A DNA stretch of 64,000 nt from contig JBBQZP010000001.1 of NCBI GenBank assembly GCA_038207585.1, positions 186,001-250,000 of the forward strand, read 5' to 3'. This DNA comes from JBBQZP01 sp038207585. Its GTDB lineage: Bacteria; Pseudomonadota; Alphaproteobacteria; Rhodobacterales; Rhodobacteraceae. A program made the position numbers and the translations under genes. The first letter of the stretch is position 1. Every line of letters begins with the position of its first letter. Shown piece by piece: positions 34,227-43,616 of this stretch. The notes under the pieces are model-generated. The model was not told the origin of the DNA. It searched no databases and saw only the letters and a program-made list of their open reading frames with translations.

Positions 34227-35426
34227 ATGCCCTTTGATATTCAGACATCCCGCGACACCGCCCGTATTGTGGCCTATGTCTGCACCGATGCCGGGGCGGC
34301 TGTGGCGCGGTCCGTGATTGAACAAAACGGCGGAAACCGCGCGCATTTGCATGGTGGTGGTCTTAGCGGGGCGGCGCGGCTTGCGTCCGAGGCTTTGAGC
34401 TCTGACATTCTGTTGGCCGAGATCGGGAACCTTTCGGTCGACATGGCCTGCGAATGTGTGACCGAGCTTTGCACGCTGGGTGCGCGCGTGATCGTCATGG
34501 GCGCTCAGACCGATATGACGACCTACCGCGCCTTGCGTCGCGCGGGTGCTTTGGAATATTTCACTTACCCCGTTACGGCTGACGAAATTCTGGAGGTGCA
34601 GCAAGGTTTGCCTGCCAGCCGCGCCAGCGTGACTGCGGCAAACCGCAGCCTTTCGATTGGGGTGGTGGGCTGCAAGGGCGGTGTCGGGGCAAGCCTTCTG
34701 GCTCAGAACCTGGCGTTCCACGCGGCCTCGGCCAAGGGCGGCAACCGCCGCACGGCGCTGATTGATGCGGATCTTCAGTTCGGCTCGCACGCAATCGACC
34801 TTGACCGCGATGAGACGCGTGGCTTGTTCGAGGCCCTTAAGGCTCCAGACCGGATCGACGATACCTTCATCAGTGCCACGATGGAGCATCTCAACGACCG
34901 CCTGTCGCTTTATTCGCACCAGATCCGGCTGGGTCAGGATGCGCGGCCCTACGATATGGGCCTGCCGCGTCTGCTGCGTCCGATCGGCGACAAGTTCGCC
35001 GTCGTCATCACCGATATTCCGCGTGACGTTCTGGTGCAGCAACCCGAGGTTGTGGCCCGGCTTGACGCGCTGATCGTGGTCATTCCGACAGGGTTCGCCG
35101 GGGTGAATGCGGCCAGCCGCCTGATCGAATGGGCGAACGCGCAGAACCCTGACCTGCGGATTTTGCCTGTCATCTCTGACCTGCGTGCCGATGCAGCTTT
35201 GTCGCGCAAGGATATCACCACCTCCATCGGCCGCGGCTTGGCAGCCACCTTGCCGCGCTGCGACGTGGCATTGACCCGCGCACACCGTGCTGCGCGCCCG
35301 ATGGCAGAGCATCAGCCGGGCAGCCCCTATGCCAAGGCCATCGGCACAATCTGGGCAGCCACGATTGCCGCCCCGGCTGCTGTCAAACCGGCGCGCCGCT
35401 CTTTCATCAAACGGGTGTTCGGATGA
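34227..35426 (+). CDS. cpaE: Pilus assembly ATPase CpaE/TadZ
   Basis: A MinD-like ATPase that localises the Tad machinery at the pole or membrane. Residues 1-130 form a receiver-like domain in which the usual phospho-acceptor aspartate position reads ILLAEIG, so it is a pseudo-receiver. The ATPase starts with the deviant Walker A GCKGGVGASLL near residue 150, followed by ALIDADLQFGS. I chose ATG 34227 with AAGGA 6 bases upstream; the longer frame extends back into the pilin gene. The stop overlaps the cpaF start by four bases. Confidence 0.9.
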   Translation: MPFDIQTSRDTARIVAYVCTDAGAAVARSVIEQNGGNRAHLHGGGLSGAARLASEALSSDILLAEIGNLSVDMACECVTELCTLGARVIVMGAQTDMTTYRALRRAGALEYFTYPVTADEILEVQQGLPASRASVTAANRSLSIGVVGCKGGVGASLLAQNLAFHAASAKGGNRRTALIDADLQFGSHAIDLDRDETRGLFEALKAPDRIDDTFISATMEHLNDRLSLYSHQIRLGQDARPYDMGLPRLLRPIGDKFAVVITDIPRDVLVQQPEVVARLDALIVVIPTGFAGVNAASRLIEWANAQNPDLRILPVISDLRADAALSRKDITTSIGRGLAATLPRCDVALTRAHRAARPMAEHQPGSPYAKAIGTIWAATIAAPAAVKPARRSFIKRVFG

Positions 35427-37066
35427 CCCTGCATCTTCTGCAATCCTCGCAGCATGACGGCTTGGCGCAGGTTCTGGCCATTGCCAGCCGGATTGATGCC
35501 GCTGGCCTTTCTGCCGCTGAAAGGGCCAATGTGGCGGTGTCTTGCATCGTTGATGGCTCTGCCACGCCTTGGCCTTTGTCGGTGCAGCGCCAGGTTCTTG
35601 CCGAAGCAACGGCTGCCCTGCAGGCAGACATGGCCCAGCCCGCAGCCTTGCAAACGCCCGTCGCGGCACCTGCCAGGCCGGCTACTGTGGAACCGAAGCG
35701 CGCGGAACCCGCACCGCGCGACGAACCGCGCCCTGTCCGTATTCCGGCTGAAGCCACCGCGCAGGACAAACCTGCGCCAAAGACCGGGCCATCTGGCGAT
35801 CTGATGGATATGTCGAATGAGATCGTCCGCGCCCTGTCGGATATCCTCGATTTCTCTGAACTGGTCCGCCAGCCGCGTGCCGAACAGGAAAGGCTGATCG
35901 AACGCGCCATTCACACCCTGTCGGAAGACCGCAAGATGCACCTGAACGGGCGTGAAGTGGCCGATCTGGTGCATGCAGTGCTGGCCGACATGCTGGGCCT
36001 TGGCCCGCTTGAGGCCTTGCTGGCGGATGAGCGGGTCACCGACATCATGGTGAACGGCCCGCATCAGGTGTTTGTAGAGCGCGGCGGCAAGCTGGAACTG
36101 ACGGCGATCCGGTTTCGCGACAACGCGCATGTTCATGCCGTGGCGAGCCGCATTGTGGCAGCTGTCGGACGACGGATTGACGAGTCTCAACCTATGGTCG
36201 ATGCGCGCCTGAAAGACGGCAGCAGGGTCAACGTGACGGTTCCGCCTTTGGCGATTGACGGGCCGACCATCACCATCCGCAAATTCCCCACAGCCCCTGT
36301 CCGGCTGGACCGCTTGGTTCAGGGCGGCAGCCTGTCGGCGCAGATGGCGGCGTTTCTGGGGCTGGCCGCGCTGCTGCGGCTGAACGTGCTGATCTCGGGC
36401 GGGACCGGGTCGGGCAAGACCACGCTGCTGAACGCAATGTCGCAATTCATTCCTGCGGACGAGCGTCTGGTGACGATTGAAGATGCTGCCGAATTGCGCC
36501 TGCAACAGCCCCATGTCGTGCGCTTTGAAACCCGCCCCCCGAACGTAGAGGGGACTGGCGAAATCTCGATCCGCAGCCTTGTGAAAAACGCGCTGCGTAT
36601 GCGCCCCGACCGTATCATCATCGGCGAAATTCGCGGTGATGAGGTGCTTGATTTGCTTCAGGCGATGAACACTGGCCACGACGGGTCAATGAGCACACTG
36701 CACGCAAACTCGCCGCGAGAGGCCCTGACGCGGGTGGAAAGCATGGCTGCTTTGGCGGGGTTTGCGCCGGGGGCAGGTGTCGTGCGGCGGCAGTTGACCG
36801 ACGCCGTGCATCTGATCATTCAGGTGTCGCGGATGCGCGATGGCAAACGCCGCGTCACCTCGATCTCCGAGATTGCGGGCATCGCGGGCGATGCGATCAC
36901 CCTGCAGGAATTGTTCACGTTTGACACCTTTGACACCAGCACGCGCACCGAGGTGAAGGGTGAATTCCGCTATTCCGGCTACCGCCCGAAATTCGCGACG
37001 CGCGCCTTCGAATACGGCGTGGGCGACGATCTTGACGATATTCTTGGGGGTGCGGCATGTCGGTGA
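35423..37066 (+). CDS. cpaF: Tad secretion ATPase CpaF/TadA
   Basis: The hexameric ATPase that powers Flp pilus assembly. The first 140 residues include a Pro/Ala-rich linker. The core has ITDIMVNGP-type sequence (VTDIMVNG), GGTGSGKTTLL near residue 326 (Walker A), IEDAAELRL (Asp box), Walker B IIIGEIRGDE and the His box MSTLHANSP near 422. The length of 547 is normal. Overlaps with cpaE (ATGA) and with tadB indicate tight coupling. Confidence 0.95.
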   Translation: MTLHLLQSSQHDGLAQVLAIASRIDAAGLSAAERANVAVSCIVDGSATPWPLSVQRQVLAEATAALQADMAQPAALQTPVAAPARPATVEPKRAEPAPRDEPRPVRIPAEATAQDKPAPKTGPSGDLMDMSNEIVRALSDILDFSELVRQPRAEQERLIERAIHTLSEDRKMHLNGREVADLVHAVLADMLGLGPLEALLADERVTDIMVNGPHQVFVERGGKLELTAIRFRDNAHVHAVASRIVAAVGRRIDESQPMVDARLKDGSRVNVTVPPLAIDGPTITIRKFPTAPVRLDRLVQGGSLSAQMAAFLGLAALLRLNVLISGGTGSGKTTLLNAMSQFIPADERLVTIEDAAELRLQQPHVVRFETRPPNVEGTGEISIRSLVKNALRMRPDRIIIGEIRGDEVLDLLQAMNTGHDGSMSTLHANSPREALTRVESMAALAGFAPGAGVVRRQLTDAVHLIIQVSRMRDGKRRVTSISEIAGIAGDAITLQELFTFDTFDTSTRTEVKGEFRYSGYRPKFATRAFEYGVGDDLDDILGGAACR

Positions 37067-37998
37067 TGGTTCTGATATTCGCGTTGGGCTTTCTTGTGTT
37101 CGCGGGGCTTGTGCTGGGCCTTCTGGTTCATGCCGACCGCCTGCGCCGCCAACACCGTGCGCGTCTGCGCCGGGTGCGCCCCGATGTTTCTGCCATTCCG
37201 GTCAAGTCTGCACGCCGCACGCGAACGGACCCGCAAGAGAAACACTCGCTTGTCGTGCGCATCGAGCGGCACTTGGCGCAAACCAGCCTGCGGCTGACGG
37301 TGACCGAGTTGTTCGTGCAGCTTTCGTTGGCCGCACTGGGGCTTTATGCCGCGGGCGTACTGACGCTGAACATTCATCCGGTGATGGCCCTGCCAATCGC
37401 AATTGCGGTGCCTGCGATGATTGCTCTGCTGGTCCTGAACATCGCGAAAGCCCGGTATCGCGCGGCGTTCACCGCGCAGATGCCCGAGGCATTGGATGTC
37501 TTTGCACGCGGTTTGCGGGCGGGGCGTCCGGTTGCGGATTCGCTGGCAATTGTAGTCACCACCGCAAACGGCCCGGTTCAGCGCGAGTTTTCCCGCTGCC
37601 ATGACGAGATCAGCATGGGTGCCACGCTGGCCGAAAGCCTGGCCCGTCTGAAAGCACGGATCGCCACGCCAGATGTCAGCTTTTTCTCGGTTGCCACGTC
37701 GTTGCAGGCCGAAACCGGCGGCAATCTGATTGAGACGATGGAGGGACTTGCAGGGCAGTTGCGCGAGCGCCGCAAGCTTTGGAAAAAGGCACGTGCGCTG
37801 ACGTCCGAGGCGCGGGCCTCTGCGATGATCTTGGCGGCGCTGCCTTTTGCGGTGGCACTGGTGATCGGGTTTTTGAACGGCGGGTATCTGGAGCCGCTTT
37901 ACGCTGACGCGCGGGGCCGTCTGATGGCTTTGGCGGCGGTTGGCAGCATCTCGCTTGGGGTGTTCATCATGGCGCGGATGGGAAAGCTGGATGTCTGA
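37057..37998 (+). CDS. tadB: Tad inner-membrane platform protein TadB
   Basis: A type II secretion F-domain protein of 313 residues. An N-terminal membrane helix is followed by two helices at about 85-130, then the cytoplasmic F-domain with MPEALDVFARGLRAGRPV and ETGGNLIETMEGLA, and C-terminal helices. It forms the pilus assembly platform with TadC. It overlaps cpaF by 10 bases and tadC by 8. Confidence 0.93.
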   Translation: MSVMVLIFALGFLVFAGLVLGLLVHADRLRRQHRARLRRVRPDVSAIPVKSARRTRTDPQEKHSLVVRIERHLAQTSLRLTVTELFVQLSLAALGLYAAGVLTLNIHPVMALPIAIAVPAMIALLVLNIAKARYRAAFTAQMPEALDVFARGLRAGRPVADSLAIVVTTANGPVQREFSRCHDEISMGATLAESLARLKARIATPDVSFFSVATSLQAETGGNLIETMEGLAGQLRERRKLWKKARALTSEARASAMILAALPFAVALVIGFLNGGYLEPLYADARGRLMALAAVGSISLGVFIMARMGKLDV

Positions 37999-38962
37999 TT
38001 TCATGTGGCACGGCGTCTTCTGGCTTGGGTTTTCCGGCCTTGTCATCACCATGTCGGGACTTGCGGCCCTGTTGCAGACCGAACGGATGCGCAGCCGTGT
38101 CGCCGCCCGCCTTGGCCGGGCCAATGGCACCGCCCGCGCCCGGCGCTTGGCGCCCGGCATGGCCCGCAGCGGCAGTCTTGCCTATACCCTGCAGCGACTA
38201 CGCCAGATCATCTTGCAGATGGGCGAACGTCTGGCGGTGATATTGGGCGGAGAGGCGCGCGAAACGGCGGCCAAACTGTCGTCGGCAGGATATCGGGGCC
38301 GTGACGCGCTGATGATTTATGCCTTTCTGAAAACTGTCCTGCCACTGGTTACGGCCCTGTTCGGGTCGTTCTGGGTGCTGGGCACCAAAAGCTTCGGGTT
38401 GGAAATGATCTGGCCAGCGGGCTGCGTTCTGGCTGCGGCGCTGGCCCTGTCGATGGGGGTTGATTTCTTTGTCGATGGCCGGCGCAAAACGCGCATGGCC
38501 CGTATTCGCCGCGCCTTCCCCGATATGCTGGAACTTCTGGTGATCTCGTCCGAGGCGGGGCTTGGCCCGCAACCTGCCTTGCAGCGCGTGGCGTCCGAAC
38601 TTTTTACAACCAGCCCCGAGCTTGCCGAAGAGGTTCTGCTGATGGTGTCGGAAATGCGGATGACGAACGACCGCCGCGCCGCCTATGACAAGCTGAACAC
38701 GCGCGTTCCACTGCCCGAAATCGCGGTGTTTACCCAGACGCTGGATCAATCCGACACTTATGGCACGCCCTTTTCACGCGCCATGCGCACGCTGATCGCC
38801 GAACAGCGCGTCAACCGTCTGATGCTGATCGAGGAAAAGGCCGCGCGCCTGCCGGTAATCATGACCATCCCGATGATCTTTTGCATCATGCCTGCGGTGT
38901 TCGTGGTTCTGGTCGGCCCCGCTGTTTTAAGCATCATCGACAATATCCTGACCGGAAGCTGA
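37991..38962 (+). CDS. tadC: Tad inner-membrane platform protein TadC
   Basis: The second F-domain platform protein, 323 residues. It has an N-terminal membrane segment, helices near 115-160, the F-domain segment FPDMLELLVISSEAGLG, QSDTYGTPFSRAM, and a final helix IFCIMPAVFVVLVGPAVL. I chose ATG 37991, overlapping the tadB stop; the longer frame reads through tadB. Confidence 0.93.
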   Translation: MSDFMWHGVFWLGFSGLVITMSGLAALLQTERMRSRVAARLGRANGTARARRLAPGMARSGSLAYTLQRLRQIILQMGERLAVILGGEARETAAKLSSAGYRGRDALMIYAFLKTVLPLVTALFGSFWVLGTKSFGLEMIWPAGCVLAAALALSMGVDFFVDGRRKTRMARIRRAFPDMLELLVISSEAGLGPQPALQRVASELFTTSPELAEEVLLMVSEMRMTNDRRAAYDKLNTRVPLPEIAVFTQTLDQSDTYGTPFSRAMRTLIAEQRVNRLMLIEEKAARLPVIMTIPMIFCIMPAVFVVLVGPAVLSIIDNILTGS

Positions 38963-38965
38963 GCC

Positions 38966-39397
38966 ATGACCCTTTCCCCCGCCCCGCTGCTGCGCCGCTT
39001 CCGCAAGGACCAATCGGGTGCTGTCGCCATCGAATTCGTGCTGATCGCGCCAATCCTGCTTACGCTTTTGTTCGGCATCGTGACGGTCGGTTATTTCATG
39101 GGCATCAGCCATTCGGTCCAGCAACTTGCCGCCGGGGCCGCGCGCGCATCGGTCGCGGGGATTGATGACATCGAGCGCACGTCGCTTGCCAATACCTATC
39201 TGTCACAGGCCGGAAGCCGCTATCCCCTGCTTGGCGCGCACAGCCTGACAAACGCGGTCGCGCTGAACGGAACCGATCCCGAGGGGATCACGGTGACGGT
39301 CAGCTATGCTGTCGAAGGTTCGTTCCTGGGTATCGCCAATGGTCTTCTGGGCCTTGGCATGACCGAAGTTGATGGGAGTGCATATGTTGCCTACTGA
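38966..39397 (+). CDS. TadE-like minor pseudopilin
   Basis: A 143-residue protein. The N-terminus has the TadE processing region KDQSGAVAIEFVLIAPILL, i.e. a prepilin-like G-A-V-A-I-E-F cleavage site followed by a hydrophobic helix. The rest is a periplasmic domain. It lies 3 bases after tadC and overlaps the TadG gene by 14 bases. It is likely processed by the prepilin peptidase and joined to the Flp pilus base. Confidence 0.88.
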   Translation: MTLSPAPLLRRFRKDQSGAVAIEFVLIAPILLTLLFGIVTVGYFMGISHSVQQLAAGAARASVAGIDDIERTSLANTYLSQAGSRYPLLGAHSLTNAVALNGTDPEGITVTVSYAVEGSFLGIANGLLGLGMTEVDGSAYVAY

Positions 39398-41165
39398 CCC
39401 CCTTGCACGTTTTGCCAAAGCGCAGGACGGAACCGTTGCTGTAATCGTGGCGCTGATGCTGACGGTGCTTCTGGGCTTTGTGGCCATCGGCGTTGACATG
39501 GCCGCACTTTACCGCGAACGCGCGCAGCTACAGGCCGTGGGTGATCTGACCGCGCTCAGCGCCATGGCCTTGCCGGACGATGCCACAACCCGCGCCGCCT
39601 ATGTGATCGGTCGCAACGCCAAACCGGGGCAAAAGCTGGACGGTCTGGAAACCGGGCGCTATCTGCGCAATCCCGACATTGCCGCGACAAACCGCTTTAT
39701 GGTGCCGCCCGTTGGCACGCCGGGGATCAATGCCGTGCGGGTAAAGCTGAAAGACGACGCACCGCTTTACTTTGCGAAGGTCATTTCCAAGGCAACCTTC
39801 GTCACGCTGGACCGCACCGCCGTTGCGACCCGCACCGGGGCCGCCAGCTTTTCGCTGGACAGTCACCTGGCCGACCTGAACGGCACCAACCTCAATCAGG
39901 CGCTCAAGTTGCGGTTCGGGGCCAGCGCCAGCTTGAGCGCTGTGCAGATTGATGCGCTGGCCGATGCAACAATCGACCTTGGCGCACTGCTGGATGCCTT
40001 GGCCATGCAGACCGGAAACACCTCTCGCAACCCGGCGGATATTCTGAACGCCACCACCACTGACGCGGTAATCATACGCGCACTGCAATCCTTGCTGCCC
40101 CCTTTTGTGGGGAACAGTCTGACTGGCCTGACCACGGGCGGCGTCAACACGTCGTTCGAGGTGGCGAGTCTGGTGGGCGGTATCGACACCGATCTGGGGC
40201 TGACGGCATCAGAGTTCGCCTCGCAGATCAGGCTTTCGGGGCTTGATGTCGTCAAGGCGCTGATCGCTGCGGATAGATCAGGGACAAGTTTTGCGCTGAG
40301 CGCGGCGCTTGCTGTGCCGGGCGTGTTGTCGGTGAATACGACGATCTCAGGTGGCGAACCCCCCGCGCAATCGGGTTGGATCGCGCTGGGAGAAGAGGGG
40401 GTTCAGCTGCACCGCGCCGCCGTTCGCATCAAATCCGACGTGTCCGTCGAGCCGACCCTTCTGGGCAGTCTTGGGGTGGGTGTCACGGCGGCGAAACTGA
40501 ACATTCCTCTGCATGCCGAACTTGCCGGAGCAACCGCCACACTGGACAAGCTGAATTGCAGCCTGCCCACTGCGCAATCCGTTGCGGCGGTGTTCAGCAC
40601 GGCATCCACGCCATTGAACCCGGCCAATGGCACGTCGGTGGGGGCGCTTTATCTGGGCACGCTGCCGCAGGGGGCGTCCGGGAAAACCCCGATCAACCCC
40701 GATGATCTGGCCTTTGCGGATCTGGTCGAGATCAACATTGTCGTGAAAGTGCCCCTGCTGCCCGATTTGAAAATCGCGGGGATCACCATTCAGGGCCGGT
40801 CGCATGTTACGGTCGGTGAATCAAGGATCCGGACGCTGTCCTTTACCAAGGCCGACATTGCATCGGGCCAGAACACCAAGACCTTCGGATCGGGCAATCT
40901 TTTGTCCACGGCGGTGGGTGATCTTTTGTCCAGCCAGAACCTGCAACTGCGGGTCAAGCCGGGGCAGGCGGGGTTGGTGTCTGGCCTTGCAGCACCGATT
41001 GTGGCGGGCGTTTTGCAACTGTTGCCGGGGCAGTTGCTGGCCGCACTGGTGACACCCGTTGACAACATTCTGGACAGCACGCTTGACGCCTTGGGGCTGG
41101 CACTGGGCGAGGGTGAACTGACGCTGATCGGGCATCACTGCGAACCGATCAGGCTGGTTCAATGA
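39384..41165 (+). CDS. TadG-like pilus assembly protein
   Basis: A 593-residue protein. The N-terminal DGTVAVIVALMLTVLLGFVAIGVDMAALY is the TadG_N membrane segment with the typical AIGVDMAALY end, followed by a large periplasmic region rich in Ala, Leu and Thr. No von Willebrand MIDAS motif is evident, so it is the short TadG-like type. I chose ATG 39384 because GGAG lies 5 bases upstream. It is the last gene of the pilus cluster and is followed by an inverted repeat. Confidence 0.85.
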   Translation: MLPTDPLARFAKAQDGTVAVIVALMLTVLLGFVAIGVDMAALYRERAQLQAVGDLTALSAMALPDDATTRAAYVIGRNAKPGQKLDGLETGRYLRNPDIAATNRFMVPPVGTPGINAVRVKLKDDAPLYFAKVISKATFVTLDRTAVATRTGAASFSLDSHLADLNGTNLNQALKLRFGASASLSAVQIDALADATIDLGALLDALAMQTGNTSRNPADILNATTTDAVIIRALQSLLPPFVGNSLTGLTTGGVNTSFEVASLVGGIDTDLGLTASEFASQIRLSGLDVVKALIAADRSGTSFALSAALAVPGVLSVNTTISGGEPPAQSGWIALGEEGVQLHRAAVRIKSDVSVEPTLLGSLGVGVTAAKLNIPLHAELAGATATLDKLNCSLPTAQSVAAVFSTASTPLNPANGTSVGALYLGTLPQGASGKTPINPDDLAFADLVEINIVVKVPLLPDLKIAGITIQGRSHVTVGESRIRTLSFTKADIASGQNTKTFGSGNLLSTAVGDLLSSQNLQLRVKPGQAGLVSGLAAPIVAGVLQLLPGQLLAALVTPVDNILDSTLDALGLALGEGELTLIGHHCEPIRLVQ

Positions 41166-41171
41166 ATCAAA

Positions 41172-41203
41172 CCCGCCTCTCTGACATTGGTCAAAGGGGC
41201 GGG
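41172..41203. terminator. Hairpin between the convergent tadG-like and LuxR-type genes
   Basis: CCCGCC (41172-41177) pairs with GGCGGG ending at 41203; the stem extends by wobble pairs through TCT/GGA. On the minus strand TTTGATT follows the stem, so it best fits termination of the LuxR-type gene. On the plus strand no T-run follows. Confidence 0.5.
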
Positions 41204-41226
41204 CAAAAAGGCAGGTGATTTGAATG

Positions 41227-41778
41227 TCAGGCGGCGGACTGGGACCGACCGACAAGCGGCAGAACCTTGCGGGTAATGATCCGGATATTCGGATCATCAG
41301 CTTCCTTGGCCATCGCGCACACTTCGTCGGTGACAAATCCGATCAACTGATAGCGCGAATCCAAACCCGATTTAGCGTAAATCCGGCTAAGTTGCGATTT
41401 TACTGTTGCAATTGCGCAACCCCGCATTTCGGCAATTTCGCTGTTGGAAAAGCCTTTTGCGACAAAAATTGCGACATCCGCTTCGGCCTGAGAAAGCCCC
41501 CAGTCGGCAGCATTGCGCAAAATAACCGTTTCCTTCGCTGCAGGCTCGCCCGCACCCGGTGCCAGCTTGACCTTGCGCTGGCGCTCCATGTGGTTTCGAA
41601 TCTGCACAAAACTCAGATAAGCGACTGCTGCCGTCAGCGCAAAAAACAACGCAAACATGCCTGAAATCAATGTGATGCTGGCATCCGCGTCCGGCATTAC
41701 GAATTTCAACACTACGACAGTTTTGAGTGCTGCAATTGCTGTAACCAACAAACACCCGGTAATCCATATCCGCAACAT
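41227..41778 (-). CDS. Membrane-anchored LuxR-type HTH regulator
   Basis: A 183-residue protein. Two N-terminal transmembrane helices lie at about 3-22 and 34-58. A short linker leads to a LuxR/FixJ-type HTH domain (LSQAEADVAIFVAKGFSNSEIAEM, then ATVKSQLSRIYAKSGL) at about 90-150. There is no receiver or autoinducer domain, so any signal must come through the membrane part. I chose ATG 41778 with GGGGA about 8 bases upstream, over a GTG two codons earlier. It is convergent with the pilus operon and may regulate it; that is only positional. The 250 bases upstream show no further gene. Confidence 0.82.
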   Translation of the reverse strand: MLRIWITGCLLVTAIAALKTVVVLKFVMPDADASITLISGMFALFFALTAAVAYLSFVQIRNHMERQRKVKLAPGAGEPAAKETVILRNAADWGLSQAEADVAIFVAKGFSNSEIAEMRGCAIATVKSQLSRIYAKSGLDSRYQLIGFVTDEVCAMAKEADDPNIRIITRKVLPLVGRSQSAA

Positions 41779-42032
41779 CCGCACGTTCCCCGTATAAAAA
41801 ATACGTCCCCTTCACGGACCGTCGGGGAAAAGTTTGGCCAAAGTGTGACGGCACGTCCACGCCGGGGATGTACGCTCAACTAGACCGTGGCGAACAAGAA
41901 ATGTGGCATTCAATGGGTGCGGGCCAGCGTTGACGGGTTGCACCATGCGTACGCATCCGACGATGGCCGCGCAATACCGGTACTCGAGCGATCCGCCGGG
42001 GCTCCGTTGGACACCCAGTAACGAGCTTCCCT

Positions 42033-42467
42033 TCAGACCGCTAACTCGCCTTCGTCCTCGCCATCCCAATAATGAATCCGGTCGGCGTGGATGTGGATCA
42101 TGACCATCCCTTCCGTGTCGATTCCGTCGAAAAACCAGCGCTCAAGATCAGCGTTCCAGTGATTTGCAAAGGCCGCCTTGTCACGCACAATTCTGCCGTG
42201 ACCCGCCAGGGCGATGAAGATCGGAGGCTTACCAAGCAAACCCGCGCTGCCCTGAAATGAAAGTTCAACCTGACTGTCGGCCTCGATGTCACGGACAGAC
42301 CGCGCGCTGTCCCAGCTGAAATAATAGCTGTCGCCGTTGAACCTGACATCGCCGTTGTTGCTCATCGGGCGGCTGGCCAGGGCGCCGCCTTCGGTTTTTG
42401 TTGTCAACATGGTGAAGTCGATCTTCGCCATGGCATCAGCAAGATCTTCGATTGTCATGTCGGTCAT
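42033..42467 (-). CDS. Pyridoxamine 5'-phosphate oxidase family (general stress protein 26-like)
   Basis: A 144-residue split-barrel flavin-binding protein. IDFTMLTTKTEGGALASRPM matches the start of the general stress protein 26 family, and YYFSWDSARSVRDIEAD is the next conserved strand-helix. The C-terminal IHYWDGED is typical. It probably binds FMN or F420-like flavin and has no proven reaction. I chose ATG 42467 because GGAG lies upstream; a longer frame to 42542 lacks conservation. No EcfG-type site is seen immediately upstream, unlike its neighbours. Confidence 0.87.
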   Translation of the reverse strand: MTDMTIEDLADAMAKIDFTMLTTKTEGGALASRPMSNNGDVRFNGDSYYFSWDSARSVRDIEADSQVELSFQGSAGLLGKPPIFIALAGHGRIVRDKAAFANHWNADLERWFFDGIDTEGMVMIHIHADRIHYWDGEDEGELAV

Positions 42468-42557
42468 CGTCTTCTCCGGTTTTTCAAGGGTGGTGCGGCC
42501 TGTCGGTTGTCGTGCGTCTGACCAATGCTGGCATCCGATCAAGAACGATTGGTGATG

Positions 42558-42587
42558 AAAGAGGCCCCATCTTAACGGGGCCTCTTT
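42558..42587 (-). terminator. Strong intrinsic terminator
   Basis: AAAGAGGCCCC and GGGGCCTCTTT form an 11-bp perfect stem around the 8-base loop ATCTTAAC. The flanking A and T runs allow function on both strands. It lies 6 bases after the stop of the membrane protein gene and ends that operon on the minus strand. Confidence 0.9.
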
Positions 42588-42592
42588 GCAAC

Positions 42593-43591
42593 TTAGCCAG
42601 TGTAGCGCAGGCCATAGGCCGTCTGGCCGGAATCACGGTCACGGCCACCGCGCACGGCACCGGCGAATGCTGCGACCCCTGCGACCAGCGCGGCGGCAGC
42701 CAGAAGAAAGGCCGTCAGGATACCTGCATTGCGTGCAACACGGGCCGCCTCGATTGCAGCTGCTTTGGTTTCATCGGCCAGTCGCTGCGCCTCAACCCGG
42801 GCGGCCTCGACCGCGTCGGCGGCCTCGTTCCGGGCATTTTGTGCATCCGCGATCACCTGATCCACACGTGCGGCTGCATCGGGCTGGGTCAGATTGGTGC
42901 GGGCCGCAACTGCGCTGGCAAGGTAGGCGCGATCTTCGTTGCTGATCTCGCCAGTGCGGTAGACGTTCGCCATGATGCTGGCGGACTGCTGCGCCAGTTG
43001 CGCCGCATCGGCTGTCGTCGGATCGACCTGCGCAGGCCGCAACAACTGGTTTGAAAGATATTCTGTAGGATCGACTTCGCCCGCATCAGGAAGTGCGGCC
43101 CCGGCCACATCCGCGACGCCACTTGCAACACCGCCCACCGCAGTGCCTGCGGCCTGTGCGACGGCACCAGCGGCCTGACCCGCACCAGCAACGACTGTGC
43201 CGGCGGTATTCGCGGCAAAACTGATCACATTCGAGATCAGAACTGCCGAAAGAATGGTGCCAAGTCCCCAGACAACCAAGCCGTTGACGCCGTCTCTGAC
43301 GGTCAGTTCGTCCGGCGTGGCTGTCTCGACGCGCCGTCGCATCCGACCGGCGGTATAGCCACCGACCAGATAGGCCGCGACCATTGTCAGAATTAACCAG
43401 AGCACGGTCAGAACCAGTTCTGTCGTGGAAGATTGATCGCTGCCATCCAGCGTGATGGAAGCAAGTCCAAGCGCGGTGCCGAACGCTGCAAACAGCATGC
43501 CGATGGCGACTGCGATCACAGACCCGGCGAAGATTGCGGGCCAGTCGACATAGGAACCGTCAGTCGTTGAAACGGGAAGGGAAGTGCTCAT
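42593..43591 (-). CDS. Membrane protein with Ala-rich helical central region
   Basis: A 332-residue protein. Hydrophobic segments lie at about 18-45, 60-85 and 105-135 and again at 295-320. Between them is an Ala/Glu-rich helical region (AADAVEAARVEAQRLADETKAAAIEAA, shown here only as a coiled-coil-like stretch). The AGSVIAVAIGMLFAAFG segment recalls YrzE/TIGR04086-type membrane proteins. AAAGGAG precedes ATG 43591 by 8 bases. It lies 25 bases after the 24-residue peptide gene and shares its promoter. Function unknown. Confidence 0.72.
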   Translation of the reverse strand: MSTSLPVSTTDGSYVDWPAIFAGSVIAVAIGMLFAAFGTALGLASITLDGSDQSSTTELVLTVLWLILTMVAAYLVGGYTAGRMRRRVETATPDELTVRDGVNGLVVWGLGTILSAVLISNVISFAANTAGTVVAGAGQAAGAVAQAAGTAVGGVASGVADVAGAALPDAGEVDPTEYLSNQLLRPAQVDPTTADAAQLAQQSASIMANVYRTGEISNEDRAYLASAVAARTNLTQPDAAARVDQVIADAQNARNEAADAVEAARVEAQRLADETKAAAIEAARVARNAGILTAFLLAAAALVAGVAAFAGAVRGGRDRDSGQTAYGLRYTG

Positions 43592-43616
43592 CGTATCGCT
43601 CCTTTCAAAGAACAGG

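Noticed and set aside
41812..42103. Small ORFs on both strands between the LuxR-type and PPOX genes
   Set aside because: No ribosome sites, no conserved motif, composition like noncoding DNA.
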